Part shown: piece after piece, positions 34,028-42,936 of the stretch
Numbering within the stretch: position 1 is the first letter of the stretch
How the letters are laid out: every line of letters begins with the position of its first letter
Origin: Anaerospora hongkongensis
GTDB taxonomy: Bacteria > Bacillota > Negativicutes > Sporomusales > DSM-15969
Assembly: GCF_004339805.1 (NCBI RefSeq)
Contig: NZ_SLUI01000005.1
Coordinates: 62,001-126,000, forward strand
DNA: 64,000 nt
Direction of reading: 5' to 3'
Translations under genes and position numbers: made by a program
Notes under the pieces: generated by a model
Databases searched by the model: none
Told to the model about the DNA's origin: nothing
What the model saw: only the letters and a program-made list of their open reading frames with translations

Positions 34028-34651
34028 TTACATCATCGGCCATAATATAAAAATACTAACTGTCCATAAAGCATGGGAAATAATACAAGCAAAAATACTA
34101 TCTGTTTTTAAGTATAAAAATCCCCAAAACAGGCCGGCAATCCACGCTGCCATAGTCAGCATGAAATTACCCGATAAAATATGAACAGCACCATAAACAG
34201 CAGCCGCAACCAGCCATCCCGTTACCTGCCCAAACTTATTCACCGCCCACCGCTGCAAGAAGCCCCGCCAGAACAGCTCTTCAGCCGGGCTGGTAATAAA
34301 CAGCAGCACCATTGCTATCATCAGTGCATTTCCTTCGTGACGAATATCATAAATAGATGCAATCTCCGGTCTGGCAAAATAAAAAATTTGTTGAGACATA
34401 TAATTGCCCGCAGCATAAATCGCATATAACATGCCTGCAGAAACAATACCGATCAGAACATTCTTAACGTTCACTTCCTGCTTCCTTACTACAAATCCGG
34501 CAAAGTAGACGGATAAAGCAGTGAGAACAAATGCCGCCATACTCATTGAAAGCCAAAAGTTCAACCATTTAGCGCTAAAGGTTAAATACCAAAACACAAA
34601 TGCAAGCAGGATTGTTATATATACTTGCCTGTCAACAGGATTTTTAGGCAT
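34028..34651 (-). CDS. CPBP family intramembrane metalloprotease
   Basis: About 207 residues with six to seven membrane helices. The family motifs are present: AEELFWRGFLQR (EExxxR), VYGAVHI (FxxxH-like with the His kept) and CIISHALWTV (third-motif His). CPBP/Abi proteins are glutamic-type intramembrane proteases related to Rce1, with roles in bacteriocin immunity or membrane protein processing. The ATG at 34651 overlaps the menA stop as TGATG, so the two are translationally coupled; an in-frame GTG lies four codons upstream. Confidence 0.85.
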   Translation of the reverse strand: MPKNPVDRQVYITILLAFVFWYLTFSAKWLNFWLSMSMAAFVLTALSVYFAGFVVRKQEVNVKNVLIGIVSAGMLYAIYAAGNYMSQQIFYFARPEIASIYDIRHEGNALMIAMVLLFITSPAEELFWRGFLQRWAVNKFGQVTGWLVAAAVYGAVHILSGNFMLTMAAWIAGLFWGFLYLKTDSIFACIISHALWTVSIFILWPMM

Positions 34652-35556
34652 CACAGCCACCACCTGCCAACATAGGGAGCTGCCAGGAGGCCTGTAATTA
34701 GCAGCAGGCCAAATTGGAAATGGAGTCCCGCTGAATCTGCCTCCAATCTGCTTAATTGTTCATAGGCTCCCTTACTTGCTGCAAAAGCTCTTCTAAGAAC
34801 TGTCAGCACCATCGGCATAAGCAGAAGAGGTAAAATTGCCGTTCCCGGTAACCAGCCCTGAAATATAAATAAAACAAGACAAGCATATGCTGCGGCATAC
34901 AAGAAAGCATAAAGCACGATACTCTTTCCAAAACCCAGATGCAATGCCACTGTTTTAATACCCGCTTTGCGGTCTTCCATAATATCCCGCAGATCATTGG
35001 CGTGAATGATACCGGTTACCAGAAAGCCCACCGGAATAGAGGCAGCTATTGGAACCATAGTAAACTGTCCCGTTTGAATAAAATAAGCCGGCCAGGTCAT
35101 TAGGGGACCCATAAGGAAAAATACAAATAACGGCCCCAGGCCCTGATATTTATATGGCCATGCACCGGCCGTATAACAATAGCCGCCAAGTAAGCCGATA
35201 ACACCCACCACCAGTACTTCCGGCCCACACAGATAGGAAAGCAGCAAACCGATCGCTCCGGCTAATGAAAATGCGACTAGCCCTGCCCGCCTCATGCTGC
35301 CAGGCTTTAGCACTCCTGTGACCAGTTGAGGACACGTTCTGGCTGATTCGATTGTATCAACTCCCGCCATATAGTCACCATATGTGTTAATTAAGTTTGT
35401 TCCTGCCTGCATGCATACTCCGCCAAAGAGAGTTAAAAGAAAAAGTCCTATGCTGAAGGTTCCCTCTGACCAAGCAAGCGCTGATCCAAGAGCAATCGGA
35501 ATAAAAGCTGCTGTAAACGACCATGGCCGCATTGCGATAAACCATATTCCAAACAT
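34651..35556 (-). CDS. menA: UbiA-family prenyltransferase, probably MenA
   Basis: A 301-residue, eight- to nine-span prenyltransferase. The first Asp-rich motif is NTYGDYMAGVDT (about residue 57-68). The second is NDLRDIMEDRKAGIKTVALHLGFG (about 190-213), the form seen in 1,4-dihydroxy-2-naphthoate prenyltransferases of menaquinone synthesis. No other men gene is in the window, so other UbiA roles remain possible. GGAGGAA precedes the ATG. The downstream CPBP gene overlaps its stop. Confidence 0.82.
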   Translation of the reverse strand: MFGIWFIAMRPWSFTAAFIPIALGSALAWSEGTFSIGLFLLTLFGGVCMQAGTNLINTYGDYMAGVDTIESARTCPQLVTGVLKPGSMRRAGLVAFSLAGAIGLLLSYLCGPEVLVVGVIGLLGGYCYTAGAWPYKYQGLGPLFVFFLMGPLMTWPAYFIQTGQFTMVPIAASIPVGFLVTGIIHANDLRDIMEDRKAGIKTVALHLGFGKSIVLYAFLYAAAYACLVLFIFQGWLPGTAILPLLLMPMVLTVLRRAFAASKGAYEQLSRLEADSAGLHFQFGLLLITGLLAAPYVGRWWL

Positions 35557-35611
35557 ACTATTCCTCCATCTTCTTGCTGGCAGGCTATGGCTTATCCAGA
35601 CCTGTCAGTAT

Positions 35612-36817
35612 TTATTTTACTGCTTCCTGTGCCGACCGGCTCTTAAGCCCATTACTGTTTAACAAGACAACTCCGCCCAGGACAAGCAGCATGCTGCCGG
35701 TAAATAAAAACACGGCCTGAATCCCCACCCAGGAGCTTATCACACCGCCAATAAGCGGCCCCAGCATCGAGCCCAGCTGGTTGGCTGTTGTCGTAAGTCC
35801 GAAGATCCGCCCCCGGCAGTCCTCACCAACGCAGGATACTGCAATAGTATTAATGGACGGATAGGCTCCGACGACAAATAATCCGTACAGAAACTGCAGC
35901 AGGCTAAACCAATAGATATCGGCAGCAAAATACTGCCCCAGATTAAATACTCCTGCTCCGCCAAAAGCAATAACCATGATCTTGCGAAAACCGCTTCGCT
36001 GTCCGGCCCGCCCCCATAATGGAGCTGCAATTGCACCAGCAATACCAGCCAGGCTAAAAACAAGACCGGCCGTGAGAACAACACCTTCCGCCTGTCCCTG
36101 CAACTGAGCAATATACAGCGTAAGCAGCGGTTGAAGTACCATACTAACAGCCTGCACGATGAAAAGCAGCGTGAGCATCTCCAGGAGATTACGATTGGCT
36201 GCTGCCATTTTAAAATCATCAAGAATGCTGCTCTGACTGGCGGAACAACTGTTTTCCGGCTCATTTACGAGCATCTTTACACCTAAGGTTCCTACGGCAA
36301 TAATGGCAGCAGCAATAACAAACGATGCCCTCATGCCAAAGAAATGGGACAATGTCCCTCCCAGCAGCGGACCCAATATCCCGCCAATCAGTACACCTGT
36401 TTGCATAAAGCCTAAGCTAAAACCCATACTTTGCTGAGGACTCGTGGAGGCAACAATCGCCATTGCCGCCGGAAGAAACCCATTGGCGAAGCCCTGCAGA
36501 ATCCTGACGATCAGCAGCTCAACAGGCCCTCTGACCAGTGCTCCGAGAAAATAAACAATTGCCAGGCTAAAACCGGCCCTGATCACCATCCGCCGTTTTC
36601 CTCCCCGGTCTGCTGAGCGCCCCCAATAAGGAGCCATAACGGCAGCTACTAAAAAAGTGGAAGAAAAAATAACGCCTGACCAGATCGGTACAGCTGATGC
36701 GTGCACGCCAAGATCAATCAGGTATAACGGCAAAAAAGGCACCACCATCGTATAACTCGAAGACGACAGCACTACCGCAATTGCCAGTGTCCATAAATTT
36801 CTACGCCAGCTCAACAC
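35612..36817 (-). CDS. MFS efflux transporter
   Basis: A 401-residue, twelve-span MFS protein resembling drug-efflux members of the MdtG/TetA type. MAPYWGRSADRGGKRRMVI after helix 2 is a clear motif A. GFMQTGVLIGGILGPLLGG in helix 5 is the antiporter motif C, which marks exporters. AAPLWGRAGQRSGFRKIMV repeats motif A in the second half. GTG start with GGGGAG upstream. The gap to menA is 55 bases, so it could be the first gene of an MFS-menA-CPBP-comB transcript. Confidence 0.88.
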   Translation of the reverse strand: MLSWRRNLWTLAIAVVLSSSSYTMVVPFLPLYLIDLGVHASAVPIWSGVIFSSTFLVAAVMAPYWGRSADRGGKRRMVIRAGFSLAIVYFLGALVRGPVELLIVRILQGFANGFLPAAMAIVASTSPQQSMGFSLGFMQTGVLIGGILGPLLGGTLSHFFGMRASFVIAAAIIAVGTLGVKMLVNEPENSCSASQSSILDDFKMAAANRNLLEMLTLLFIVQAVSMVLQPLLTLYIAQLQGQAEGVVLTAGLVFSLAGIAGAIAAPLWGRAGQRSGFRKIMVIAFGGAGVFNLGQYFAADIYWFSLLQFLYGLFVVGAYPSINTIAVSCVGEDCRGRIFGLTTTANQLGSMLGPLIGGVISSWVGIQAVFLFTGSMLLVLGGVVLLNSNGLKSRSAQEAVK

Positions 36818-36894
36818 CGAAGACTCCCCTCAAAAAACTACGATTTTATTCCCTTTCGACTCGCGCTGCTTCCATCCCTGCCGAAGGCAAGAAG

Positions 36895-36937
36895 GAAAAA
36901 GGCCGCTGCCAGCATAATGAACTGACAACGGCCCTTT
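36895..36937 (-). terminator. Terminator of the APC permease gene
   Basis: On the minus strand GGCCGTTGTCAG pairs with CTGGCAGCGGCC (12 bp, two G-U) around a nine-base loop, followed by TTTTTCC. It separates the permease from the MFS gene. Confidence 0.85.
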
Positions 36938-36952
36938 ACCAGCAATATTCGT

Positions 36953-38356
36953 TTAGCCTTTTTGTGAGATGTCGGTTGATTTCGGCGCCATTGCACTATT
37001 TTTACGGCTGTAAGAGAAATATACAATCATGCCGATTACATACCAAGCCGCGAAAAACTCCATTGTTTCAATCGGCAAATTAGCGATCAGATAACCACAT
37101 AACAGCACTGCCATCGGAACAACAATACCGACGGCCGGACACCGGAAGGGCCTGACGGCATCAGGCTGAGTCCTGCGCAGCACACCTACGCCGGCGGCAA
37201 CTAATATAAAAGCAACCAGTGTTCCCATATTGCACAGTTCTGCAATAATATTAATTGGCAGTAAGCCGCTCAATATCGCGACTACCCCGCCGGCAACCAT
37301 CGTTATCAGATGAGGTGTGCCGTATTTTGGATGAATTTTTACAAGACTTTGCGGAATCATGCCGTCACGGGCCATAGCAAGAAAGATTCGGGTCTGACCG
37401 TACATGAAGACCAATAGGACAGTCGTAATGCCGCAAATAGCTCCAATAGCCACCAGCGCACTGCCAAAATTCATGCCAATGGCCCGAAGCGCATAAGCCA
37501 CAGGCTCACTGTTATTTAAGGAGGAATAGGGAACGACGCCTGTCAGAACCGCGGCAACTGCAATATACAAAATCGTACAGACAATTAGCGAGCCCACAAT
37601 ACCGACCGGAATATCCCTGTTCGGGTTTTTGCATTCTTCTACCGCTGTTGAAACAGTATCAAAACCGATATAAGCAAAAAATACGATAGCGGCACCAGCA
37701 GATACGCCGCTCCAGCCGTACGGCAGGAAGGGCTGCCAGTTTACCGGATTGATATGAGGAGTCGCTAAGAACAGGAAAATAGCGATACAGGCCAGTTTTA
37801 TTGCAACCAGTATTTTATTTAAGTTTGCACTTTCTCTGGTTCCCAGCATTAATAAGTAGGAAAGGAAGGCCGTAATGAGCACGGCAGGCACATTTAAAAT
37901 ACCACCGTCAGCGGGTACGGCAGTCCAAGCCTGTGGCAGCGTAATTCCTACCGACTTGAGTAAGCCGACCATATAGCCCGACCAGCCAGCCGCCACCGCC
38001 GCCGAGCCAATGGTATATTCACAAATTAGTGCCCAGCCAACAACAAAAGCAACAATCTCTCCCATTGAAACATAGGTAAACGTATACGCGCTGCCAGTCA
38101 CCGGAACCATGGACGATAACTCGGAGTAGGCTAAAGCAGCAAAGGCACATGCTAACCCGGATAAGACAAAAGATAACATAATTCCCGGACCGGCATATTT
38201 TGCCGCAGCTACACCGGTAAGCACAAAAATACCGGTGCCGATAATGCAGCCAATCCCCAGCAGCACTAAATCCGTAGCCCCTAATGTTTTCCGCAGCCCA
38301 TCACCCTTTGTACCCCGTACCAGATCGGCTATACTTTTTTTGCGAAACAGACTCAT
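36953..38356 (-). CDS. APC family amino acid permease
   Basis: A 467-residue, twelve-span amino acid-polyamine-organocation permease of the cationic/branched amino acid (YfnA-like) type. The N-terminal GIGCIIGTGIFVLTGVAA is the unwound helix 1 that binds the substrate amino and carboxyl groups. FFAYIGFDTVSTAVEECKNPNRDIP is the helix 6 signature of the group. GGGGGGAAAGG precedes the ATG. It follows leucine dehydrogenase on the same strand with a hairpin between them (38425-38458), so branched-chain amino acid uptake for catabolism is a sensible inference. Confidence 0.9.
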   Translation of the reverse strand: MSLFRKKSIADLVRGTKGDGLRKTLGATDLVLLGIGCIIGTGIFVLTGVAAAKYAGPGIMLSFVLSGLACAFAALAYSELSSMVPVTGSAYTFTYVSMGEIVAFVVGWALICEYTIGSAAVAAGWSGYMVGLLKSVGITLPQAWTAVPADGGILNVPAVLITAFLSYLLMLGTRESANLNKILVAIKLACIAIFLFLATPHINPVNWQPFLPYGWSGVSAGAAIVFFAYIGFDTVSTAVEECKNPNRDIPVGIVGSLIVCTILYIAVAAVLTGVVPYSSLNNSEPVAYALRAIGMNFGSALVAIGAICGITTVLLVFMYGQTRIFLAMARDGMIPQSLVKIHPKYGTPHLITMVAGGVVAILSGLLPINIIAELCNMGTLVAFILVAAGVGVLRRTQPDAVRPFRCPAVGIVVPMAVLLCGYLIANLPIETMEFFAAWYVIGMIVYFSYSRKNSAMAPKSTDISQKG

Positions 38357-38424
38357 TCCTTTCCCCCCTCAACAATAAATAGAAAATTCAGTTATTAATT
38401 GCGATATTTGCACAGCTGGTAAGC

Positions 38425-38458
38425 TTCTCCCGCCTATGTCAAAGCATAAGCGGGAGAG
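38425..38458 (-). terminator. Hairpin between leucine dehydrogenase and permease genes
   Basis: CTTCTCCCGC-TATG and CATA-GCGGGAGAGG pair over about 14 bases. There is no good T tract on the minus strand. It may be a leaky terminator or an mRNA-stabilising 3' structure. Confidence 0.5.
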
Positions 38459-38469
38459 GGTTCCAGTCC

Positions 38470-39528
38470 TTATGGCAGCATTGTTTTCTTTACTTTGCCA
38501 ATAAGCGCAATCCGCTCTTCGGCAAGTAAATCAGCTGCTTTATAGGTTGGAATGTTTTCTCTCTTGGCAATAGCGATAACCTTTTCAATTGTATGATAGA
38601 TACCGCTTACTTTTTTCAAGGCCCGTTCACGGTTATAACCGCCTTCCTGCAATTCGTCAGCTACGTTAATAACGCCGCCGGCATTAATAATAAAGTCAGG
38701 CGCATACAAAATTCCTCTTGTCTGAAGGATATCACCATGACGGGTTTCTTTCAGCTGATTATTCGCAGCACCGGCGATAACCCGGCATTTGAGCAACGGC
38801 AGCGTTTCATCATTAATAATCGCGCCCAGCGCACAGGGTGCAAAAATATCACAGTGAACACCGTATATTTCGTTAGCACCGACCGCTTCCGCACCGAATT
38901 CACTAACAACGCGGCGGACATTTTCTTCGCAGATATCGGTTACGATAAGGTTAGCGCCTTCCTCATGAAGGTGTTTGCACAAAGTATATCCCACATGCCC
39001 CAGACCTTGGACGGCAATAATCTTACCGCGCAGAGAGTCGCTGCCCCAGGCTTCAGCGGCACAAGCTTTTATGCCTTTCCAGGTTCCATAAGCCGTAACA
39101 GGCGAAGGATCTGCGATGCCGCGGCCGGCTACGTGAGAAGTTTCCAGGCGGATATATTCCATATCCTCGACAGCAGTTCCCACATCTTCTGCCGTAATAT
39201 ACCGTCCGTTCAGACTTTGCACAAAGCGGCCAAAGGCCCGGAACAAAGCCTCACTTTTGTCGGTTTTGGAGTTGCCGATAATGACTGCTTTTCCGCCGCC
39301 GATATTCAGGCCGGCTGCAGCATTTTTATAACTCATCCCCCGGGCCAGACGCACGACATCGTTAATTGCGTCAGCTTCACATTCATAGTTCCACATACGG
39401 GTGCCGCCCAGTGCCGGGCCAAGTGTAGTATCATGAATACAAATAATTGCTTTCAGACCTGATGCCGGATCATGACAGAAAACCAATTGCTCATACCCAT
39501 GCTGCTCCATCCTTTGAAAAATTTCCAT
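38470..39528 (-). CDS. Leucine dehydrogenase (Glu/Leu/Phe/Val dehydrogenase family)
   Basis: A 352-residue NAD-dependent branched-chain amino acid dehydrogenase, making 2-oxoacids and ammonia from Leu, Ile or Val. [11 protein letters not shown] is the Gly-rich segment. [20 protein letters not shown] carries the substrate-binding and catalytic Lys residues. [20 protein letters not shown] is the Rossmann loop, and GAANNQL binds nicotinamide. The length matches leucine dehydrogenase rather than glutamate dehydrogenase (about 420). GAGGGGA precedes the ATG. A sigma-54 promoter lies 46 bases upstream, and a sigma-54 activator gene lies immediately behind. Confidence 0.93.
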   Translation of the reverse strand: MEIFQRMEQHGYEQLVFCHDPASGLKAIICIHDTTLGPALGGTRMWNYECEADAINDVVRLARGMSYKNAAAGLNIGGGKAVIIGNSKTDKSEALFRAFGRFVQSLNGRYITAEDVGTAVEDMEYIRLETSHVAGRGIADPSPVTAYGTWKGIKACAAEAWGSDSLRGKIIAVQGLGHVGYTLCKHLHEEGANLIVTDICEENVRRVVSEFGAEAVGANEIYGVHCDIFAPCALGAIINDETLPLLKCRVIAGAANNQLKETRHGDILQTRGILYAPDFIINAGGVINVADELQEGGYNRERALKKVSGIYHTIEKVIAIAKRENIPTYKAADLLAEERIALIGKVKKTMLP

Positions 39529-39574
39529 ACCAATCCCCTCCTAAAAATAGAACTCAACTCCGCTTTATCTTCAT

Positions 39575-39590
39575 CGCAAGAAATATGCCA
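39575..39590 (-). promoter_or_regulatory. Sigma-54 promoter of leucine dehydrogenase
   Basis: On the minus strand TGGCATATTTCTTGCG has the invariant GG and GC separated by ten bases and matches the TGGCAC-N5-TTGC consensus apart from one base. It lies 46 bases before the start codon. The adjacent gene encodes a sigma-54 activator. Confidence 0.85.
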
Positions 39591-39632
39591 AACCCAAAAA
39601 GTACCATTAATCAGGGTGCTTCTTCACAACCT

Positions 39633-39689
39633 AAAAAGAATCACTGCAGGTTTTTGCATTTTTTGCAAAAACCTGCAGTGATTCTTTTT
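39633..39689. terminator. Perfect 26-bp stem hairpin, bidirectional terminator
   Basis: The arms 39633-39658 and 39664-39689 are exactly complementary over 26 bases around a T5 loop. The outer ends are A5/T5. On the minus strand it ends the sigma-54 activator gene 13 bases after its stop and insulates the sigma-54 promoter from read-through. Confidence 0.88.
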
Positions 39690-39701
39690 GCAGCAGCGCC
39701 T

Positions 39702-41444
39702 TTAGACTGCACTGCTGCCGGTAATACCGTATTTCTCCAGCTTATAATACAAGGTACGCAGCGAAATACCCAGCTTGCGGGCGGCCTCGGCCCTATTGCC
39801 TCCCTGTTCTGCCAGTTCAGCGGCAATAGCGCGCCGTTCGGCCTCCTCAACCACTTGCTCTAATGTACGGCAAGGCAGGTGCTCTCCTGCTGCAGGCAGA
39901 CTTTCCTCCCCGCAGCAGGCAGACGATTTTAGCGGCGGCAAATGCTGCGCCATAATGGTGTAGTCGTTAAAGCGCATGTTAATCAGCGTACGGCCAAGGA
40001 CGTTTTCCAGTTCCCGTACATTACCCGGCCAGCCATATCCGGCCAGTATAGCCGCCGCCTCCGCTGCAACTGACTGCACGCTGCGGCCGTATTCACGGTT
40101 CATTCTGGTCAGCAGATGCCGAATCAGCAGCGGCAGGTCACCTGAACGGTGCCTGAGCGCTGGAATGCTGATGGGGAAAACATTAATCCGGTAATACAGG
40201 TCTTTGCGAAAATCCCCTTTCTCCACGGCTTCTTCCAGATTTTTATTGGTAGCGGCAATAATGCGGACATCCAGCGGCTGCGCCCGCACTCCGCCCACCC
40301 GGATAAATTCCCGCTCCTGCAGTACCCGCAATAACTTTACCTGAATGGACGGCATAATCTCGCCAATTTCGTCAAGAAACAGCGTACCGCCGTCAGCTTC
40401 CTCAAAAAGCCCTTTCTTACCGTTCTTAAGAGCTCCGCTGAACGATCCCGGCTCATAGCCAAACAATTCACTCTCCAGCAGCGTTTCCGGAATAGCTGCG
40501 CAGTTGATGCGGATGAACTGGCGGGATTTACGCTGGCTTGCACTATGAATCGCGTGAGCAAACAACTCTTTTCCCGTCCCGCTTTCGCCTGTAAGCAGTA
40601 CTGTGGCCGGAGTACCGGCAGCCTTGCGGGCAATTTCAACTGCCGCTTTCATGGCCGGGGCCTGAGCCACAATATCCTCAAAGGTGTAGCGCGCCTGCCG
40701 TTGATTAGAAAGATCCCGCCCTTCCGCAATCTCATGAACCACAGCTACGCTGCCCCGCAGTCTGCCGTCAACAATCAGCGGTGCGGCACTTGCGATAACA
40801 TCCCGGCCCGCAGGGCCTACCTTCAGCGGGATACCCCACACCGCCTCCATTGACTGCATAGCACTCAAATGGGCACTTTCTCCCTGCCGGATATCCACCG
40901 TGGGGGGCTTACCCAGAACCTCTTCCTGACGCATGCCGATCAGCCGCGTATAGGCGGGATTCACCAGGATAATCTTGCCTTGGTCATCTACGACGGAAAT
41001 AACATCCTGCGAGGTATTAATAATGGCTTCCAGCAGCTTCTTCATTTCTTTTATACAAGTGATTTCTTCCGCCAGATAGCGGATTTCTGTCATATCCCGG
41101 AATACCGCAACAGCGCCGACAACCCGGTTAGTCACATCCCTGACGGGCATACGGCTGGTAAGAATACAGGCATTGCCGGTTTCCTGCCGTTGATTTAGTT
41201 CGGGCAGGCCGGTTTCCAGCACACAATGCAGGCGCGAACCGGGAATTTTATGCTGCGCATATTCACCATAGGCCTCATGCGCCGCTATGCCCAGCAGCTG
41301 CTCCGCCGCTGTATTAAAAAGAATAATGATCCCCTGTTCATTCACTGCTACGACGGCGTCATGAGTCGAATTGAGAATATCCTGCATCTGCCGGCTACTG
41401 ATACTCCAATCGTTTGTTGTCATCAGTCTGCGCACCTTTGTCAT
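39702..41444 (-). CDS. Sigma-54 dependent PAS-domain transcriptional activator
   Basis: A 580-residue enhancer-binding protein. Two PAS domains occupy about 15-120 and 130-245. The AAA+ domain (about 265-500) shows GESGTGKELFAHAIH (Walker A), GTLFLDEIGE (Walker B) and GYGWPGNVRELEN. A Fis-type helix-turn-helix closes the protein (NRAEAARKLGISLRTLYYKLEKYGI). The sigma-54 contact loop reads GSFSGA instead of the usual GAFTGA, a conservative change. The architecture matches BkdR-type activators of branched-chain amino acid catabolism, fitting the neighbouring leucine dehydrogenase and its sigma-54 promoter. GAGGTG precedes the ATG. Confidence 0.92.
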   Translation of the reverse strand: MTKVRRLMTTNDWSISSRQMQDILNSTHDAVVAVNEQGIIILFNTAAEQLLGIAAHEAYGEYAQHKIPGSRLHCVLETGLPELNQRQETGNACILTSRMPVRDVTNRVVGAVAVFRDMTEIRYLAEEITCIKEMKKLLEAIINTSQDVISVVDDQGKIILVNPAYTRLIGMRQEEVLGKPPTVDIRQGESAHLSAMQSMEAVWGIPLKVGPAGRDVIASAAPLIVDGRLRGSVAVVHEIAEGRDLSNQRQARYTFEDIVAQAPAMKAAVEIARKAAGTPATVLLTGESGTGKELFAHAIHSASQRKSRQFIRINCAAIPETLLESELFGYEPGSFSGALKNGKKGLFEEADGGTLFLDEIGEIMPSIQVKLLRVLQEREFIRVGGVRAQPLDVRIIAATNKNLEEAVEKGDFRKDLYYRINVFPISIPALRHRSGDLPLLIRHLLTRMNREYGRSVQSVAAEAAAILAGYGWPGNVRELENVLGRTLINMRFNDYTIMAQHLPPLKSSACCGEESLPAAGEHLPCRTLEQVVEEAERRAIAAELAEQGGNRAEAARKLGISLRTLYYKLEKYGITGSSAV

Positions 41445-41551
41445 ACGCCTTTCACCTCAATCTGCACTCGGATACCATCCAGAAAATTCCATTCTACACA
41501 CCACATTCTGCATTTTACAGTGAAATTCCTCTCCTGGTAATGGACATAAAT

Positions 41552-41584
41552 AAAAAAACCCGGACCTTTTTGAGTCCGGGTTTT
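41552..41584 (-). terminator. Terminator of the binding-protein gene
   Basis: AAAACCCGGAC pairs with GTCCGGGTTTT around an eight-base loop, and on the minus strand it is followed by further T residues. It lies just past the stop codon of the Liv-type binding protein. Confidence 0.88.
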
Positions 41585-41608
41585 AGCAGGCACCTGAAGT
41601 TTTCCGCT

Positions 41609-42778
41609 CTACTGTTTAATCGTTTCTCTATAAACCTGCTTGCCGTCTTTCATTTCCATAATCACTACACCTCTAACGGCATCATGATTTTCATTTAAGG
41701 CCATATCGCCGCTCACACTCTTAAAGTTTTTCGTAGCAGCCAGAGCCTCGCGGATTTTGGCTGAATCAGTACTGTTGGCCCGCTTGATGGCATCAACGAG
41801 CAGATTAGCAGCATCATACCCCATAGCAGCCATCGAATCAGGCAATTGGCCATATTCTTTTTTATAGGCTTCAATAAAGGCATTGGAAACCGGATTTTTA
41901 TCCTCTACAGAATAGAAGTTTGTAAAAAATGTATTATTCAGTGCCTGGGCACCGCCAAGCTCGGCTAATTTAGGGGAATCCCAGGCATCTCCCCCCAAAA
42001 TGGGGACGGTAATTCCCAGTTCGCGGGCCTGCTTGATGATTTTACCTACATCTTCATAATAGCCGGGAATGTAGATCAGTTCAGGATTTTGGGCTTTTAT
42101 CGCCGTAAGAGTGGATTTAAAATCCTGATCCTTTTGCAGGTAAGCTTGCTCAGCTGCAATTTGTCCCCCTTTGGCGGTGAAAACTTCCTTAAACACTGCC
42201 GACAATCCCTTGCTATAGTCACTGGAGTTATCAATCAGAATCGCTGCATTTTTCGCTTTCAAACTGGTAAACGCAAAATTTGCTGCCACCGTGCCCTGGA
42301 AGGAATCGATAAAGCAAGCCCGGAAAGTATAATTTTTTACTTTGCCGGTCCGCTCGTCCATCGTTACCTTCGGATTAACGGTAGCGGCTGCCACGAAAGG
42401 AATCTTATTGTCTTCGGCAACCACCGAGCCGGCGATACCACAGGAACTGACCGTAAAGCCGGTAACAGCAACTACCCGGTCCTGCGTAATCACTTTGGTC
42501 ATAGCATTAGCCGACTCAGAAGGCTCGCCTTTGTTGTCAGCCGTAATAATTTGCAGCTGCTTTCCTAATACGCCGCCTGCGGCATTCACTTCTTTAAATG
42601 CCAGCTTGGCTCCATTGGCTGCCGAGGTGCCATACGAGGCCGTACTGCCGGTCAACTCGTATACCATTCCGATTTTAATATCTCCCTTTCCTGCGCCGTC
42701 TGAGCAGCCTGCCACCAGACCAGCTATACCGATCAGCAAAGCCAGTAAATATCCGGTCTTGGCAAATCGCTTCATCAT
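41609..42778 (-). CDS. Branched-chain amino acid ABC transporter substrate-binding lipoprotein
   Basis: A 389-residue Liv-type periplasmic binding protein. Residues 1-25 are a lipoprotein signal peptide with lipobox LVAGC. The mature part begins KIGMVYELTGSTASYGTSAANGAKLAFKEVN, the classic LivJ/LivK N-lobe, and contains AGSVVAEDNKIPFVAAAT and ELIYIPGYYEDVGKIIKQA. The ligand could be Leu/Ile/Val or another amide or amino acid. GGAGATGG precedes the ATG. No livHMGF permease or ATPase genes adjoin it, so it either serves components elsewhere or acts as a sensor-like binding protein. Confidence 0.9.
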   Translation of the reverse strand: MMKRFAKTGYLLALLIGIAGLVAGCSDGAGKGDIKIGMVYELTGSTASYGTSAANGAKLAFKEVNAAGGVLGKQLQIITADNKGEPSESANAMTKVITQDRVVAVTGFTVSSCGIAGSVVAEDNKIPFVAAATVNPKVTMDERTGKVKNYTFRACFIDSFQGTVAANFAFTSLKAKNAAILIDNSSDYSKGLSAVFKEVFTAKGGQIAAEQAYLQKDQDFKSTLTAIKAQNPELIYIPGYYEDVGKIIKQARELGITVPILGGDAWDSPKLAELGGAQALNNTFFTNFYSVEDKNPVSNAFIEAYKKEYGQLPDSMAAMGYDAANLLVDAIKRANSTDSAKIREALAATKNFKSVSGDMALNENHDAVRGVVIMEMKDGKQVYRETIKQ

Positions 42779-42885
42779 GTGACCATCTCCTTAGTAAAAA
42801 CTTATTATAGCAGTGCTTGAATCTTTTACTTATTGGGACTTATTTTATTGCAAAACAACTGTTATGGCAAGTCCTTTTCTTTATA

Positions 42886-42920
42886 GCAAAAGTCTGCCGC
42901 TCATGGACAGCGACAGACTT
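42886..42920 (-). terminator. Terminator of the GntR gene
   Basis: AAAAGTCTG pairs with CAGACTTTT, with CGCT/AGCG inside. It lies about 20 bases past the stop codon of the GntR-family gene on the minus strand. Confidence 0.75.
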
Positions 42921-42936
42921 TTAGTTGCTTTTTAAT

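Noticed and set aside
38593-39462. Plus-strand open frame of 289 codons opposite leucine dehydrogenase
   Set aside because: The minus-strand gene has all family motifs, and the antisense frame shows no recognisable domain or start signal.
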